Below are positions 50,178 through 50,230 of a DNA stretch of 50,230 bases, in pieces (position 1 is the stretch's first letter; each line of letters opens with the position of its first letter). The stretch comes from Myxococcales bacterium (GTDB taxonomy: Bacteria; Myxococcota; Polyangia; Fen-1088), in assembly GCA_003155465.1 (NCBI GenBank), contig PMCR01000155.1, positions 1 through 50,230 on the forward strand. Reading direction: 5' to 3'. The notes under the pieces were generated by a model. It saw only the letters and a list, made by a program, of their open reading frames with translations. It was not told where the DNA came from and ran no database searches. The translations under genes and the position numbers were made by a program.

Positions 50178-50230
50178 ATGTCTGAGTATCTGTTCACATC
50201 CGAAAGTGTTACCGAAGGCCATCCCGACAA
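50178..50230 (+). CDS. metK: S-adenosylmethionine synthetase, N-terminal fragment
   Basis: ATG 50178 with GGAGA about 9 nt upstream starts MSEYLFTSESVTEGHPDK, the invariant first strand of MetK, cut by the window edge. The enzyme makes AdoMet from ATP and methionine. The 206-bp upstream gap was checked for SAM-riboswitch consensus and none was recognised. Confidence 0.95.
   Translation, partial: MSEYLFTSESVTEGHPD

Overview
The window looks like chromosomal DNA of a myxobacterium (phylum Myxococcota, probably Polyangia-like). It is GC-rich. Many exported proteins are lipoproteins whose globular domain is carried on a long Gly/Ser/Thr-rich linker, and two proteins end in the Cys + hydrophobic segment + Arg-cluster tail known as MYXO-CTERM. 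Other markers are a PknB-type kinase, a bEBP-type response regulator, Cys-rich DxDGDGYG proteins and TPR lipoproteins. No rRNA, tRNA, CRISPR array, transposase or integrase was seen. Taxonomy is inferred from these features only.

Layout. 1-65 is the start of an RRM RNA-binding protein. 0.5-13.7 kb holds a PL11 rhamnogalacturonan lyase, a divergent response regulator with an AAA+ domain, a two-gene operon (a PEP-synthase/rifampin-phosphotransferase-like enzyme and a lipocalin-like partner), and two GH5 lipoproteins, the second followed in frame by a Cys-rich segment behind a single TAG. 13.9-18.5 kb is an OmpA-family porin coupled by ATGA to a large Ig-repeat MYXO-CTERM lipoprotein. 18.5-27.2 kb contains a GT87-like membrane mannosyltransferase, a GH43 lipoprotein, a GH2 galactosidase and a divergent RCC1-repeat lipoprotein. 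27.2-31.7 kb contains an alcohol dehydrogenase, an outer-membrane barrel, an orphan UPF0175 antitoxin, RecQ and two gene remnants. 31.7-33.6 kb is leuA with a leucine-rich leader peptide and an attenuator. 33.7-36.9 kb is a GH27 alpha-galactosidase and a GH10 xylanase. 37-42.4 kb is a Ser/Thr kinase, a linker lipoprotein, a TPR lipoprotein and a LolB/DUF4292-like lipoprotein. 42.7-46.6 kb has a ClpX-like ATPase and a toxin-antitoxin/decay island with short repeats at both ends. 46.6-49.3 kb is a three-gene operon encoding a frameshifted TPR protein, a Gly-rich lipoprotein and a membrane-anchored tail-collar protein. 49.4-50.0 kb is an antitoxin with a nonsense-interrupted ParE toxin, and the window ends in the start of metK.

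How the genes work together. The glycoside hydrolases and the lyase (PL11, two GH5, GH43, GH2, GH27, GH10) cover pectin rhamnogalacturonan, cellulose or other beta-glucans, galactan, galactomannan side chains and xylan. All carry export signals, most are lipoproteins, and the set looks like a surface-attached plant-cell-wall degradation repertoire spread over about 36 kb. No SusCD/TonB system is present.

The most interesting signals are the leuA attenuator; the two-gene PEP-dikinase-like/lipocalin-like operon; a bEBP that has lost both the GAFTGA loop and the arginine finger; a ClpX-like ATPase without the zinc domain; and a series of clean single-site interruptions (in-frame TAG, two in-frame TGA, one 1-nt frameshift), each with coding sequence continuing on the far side.
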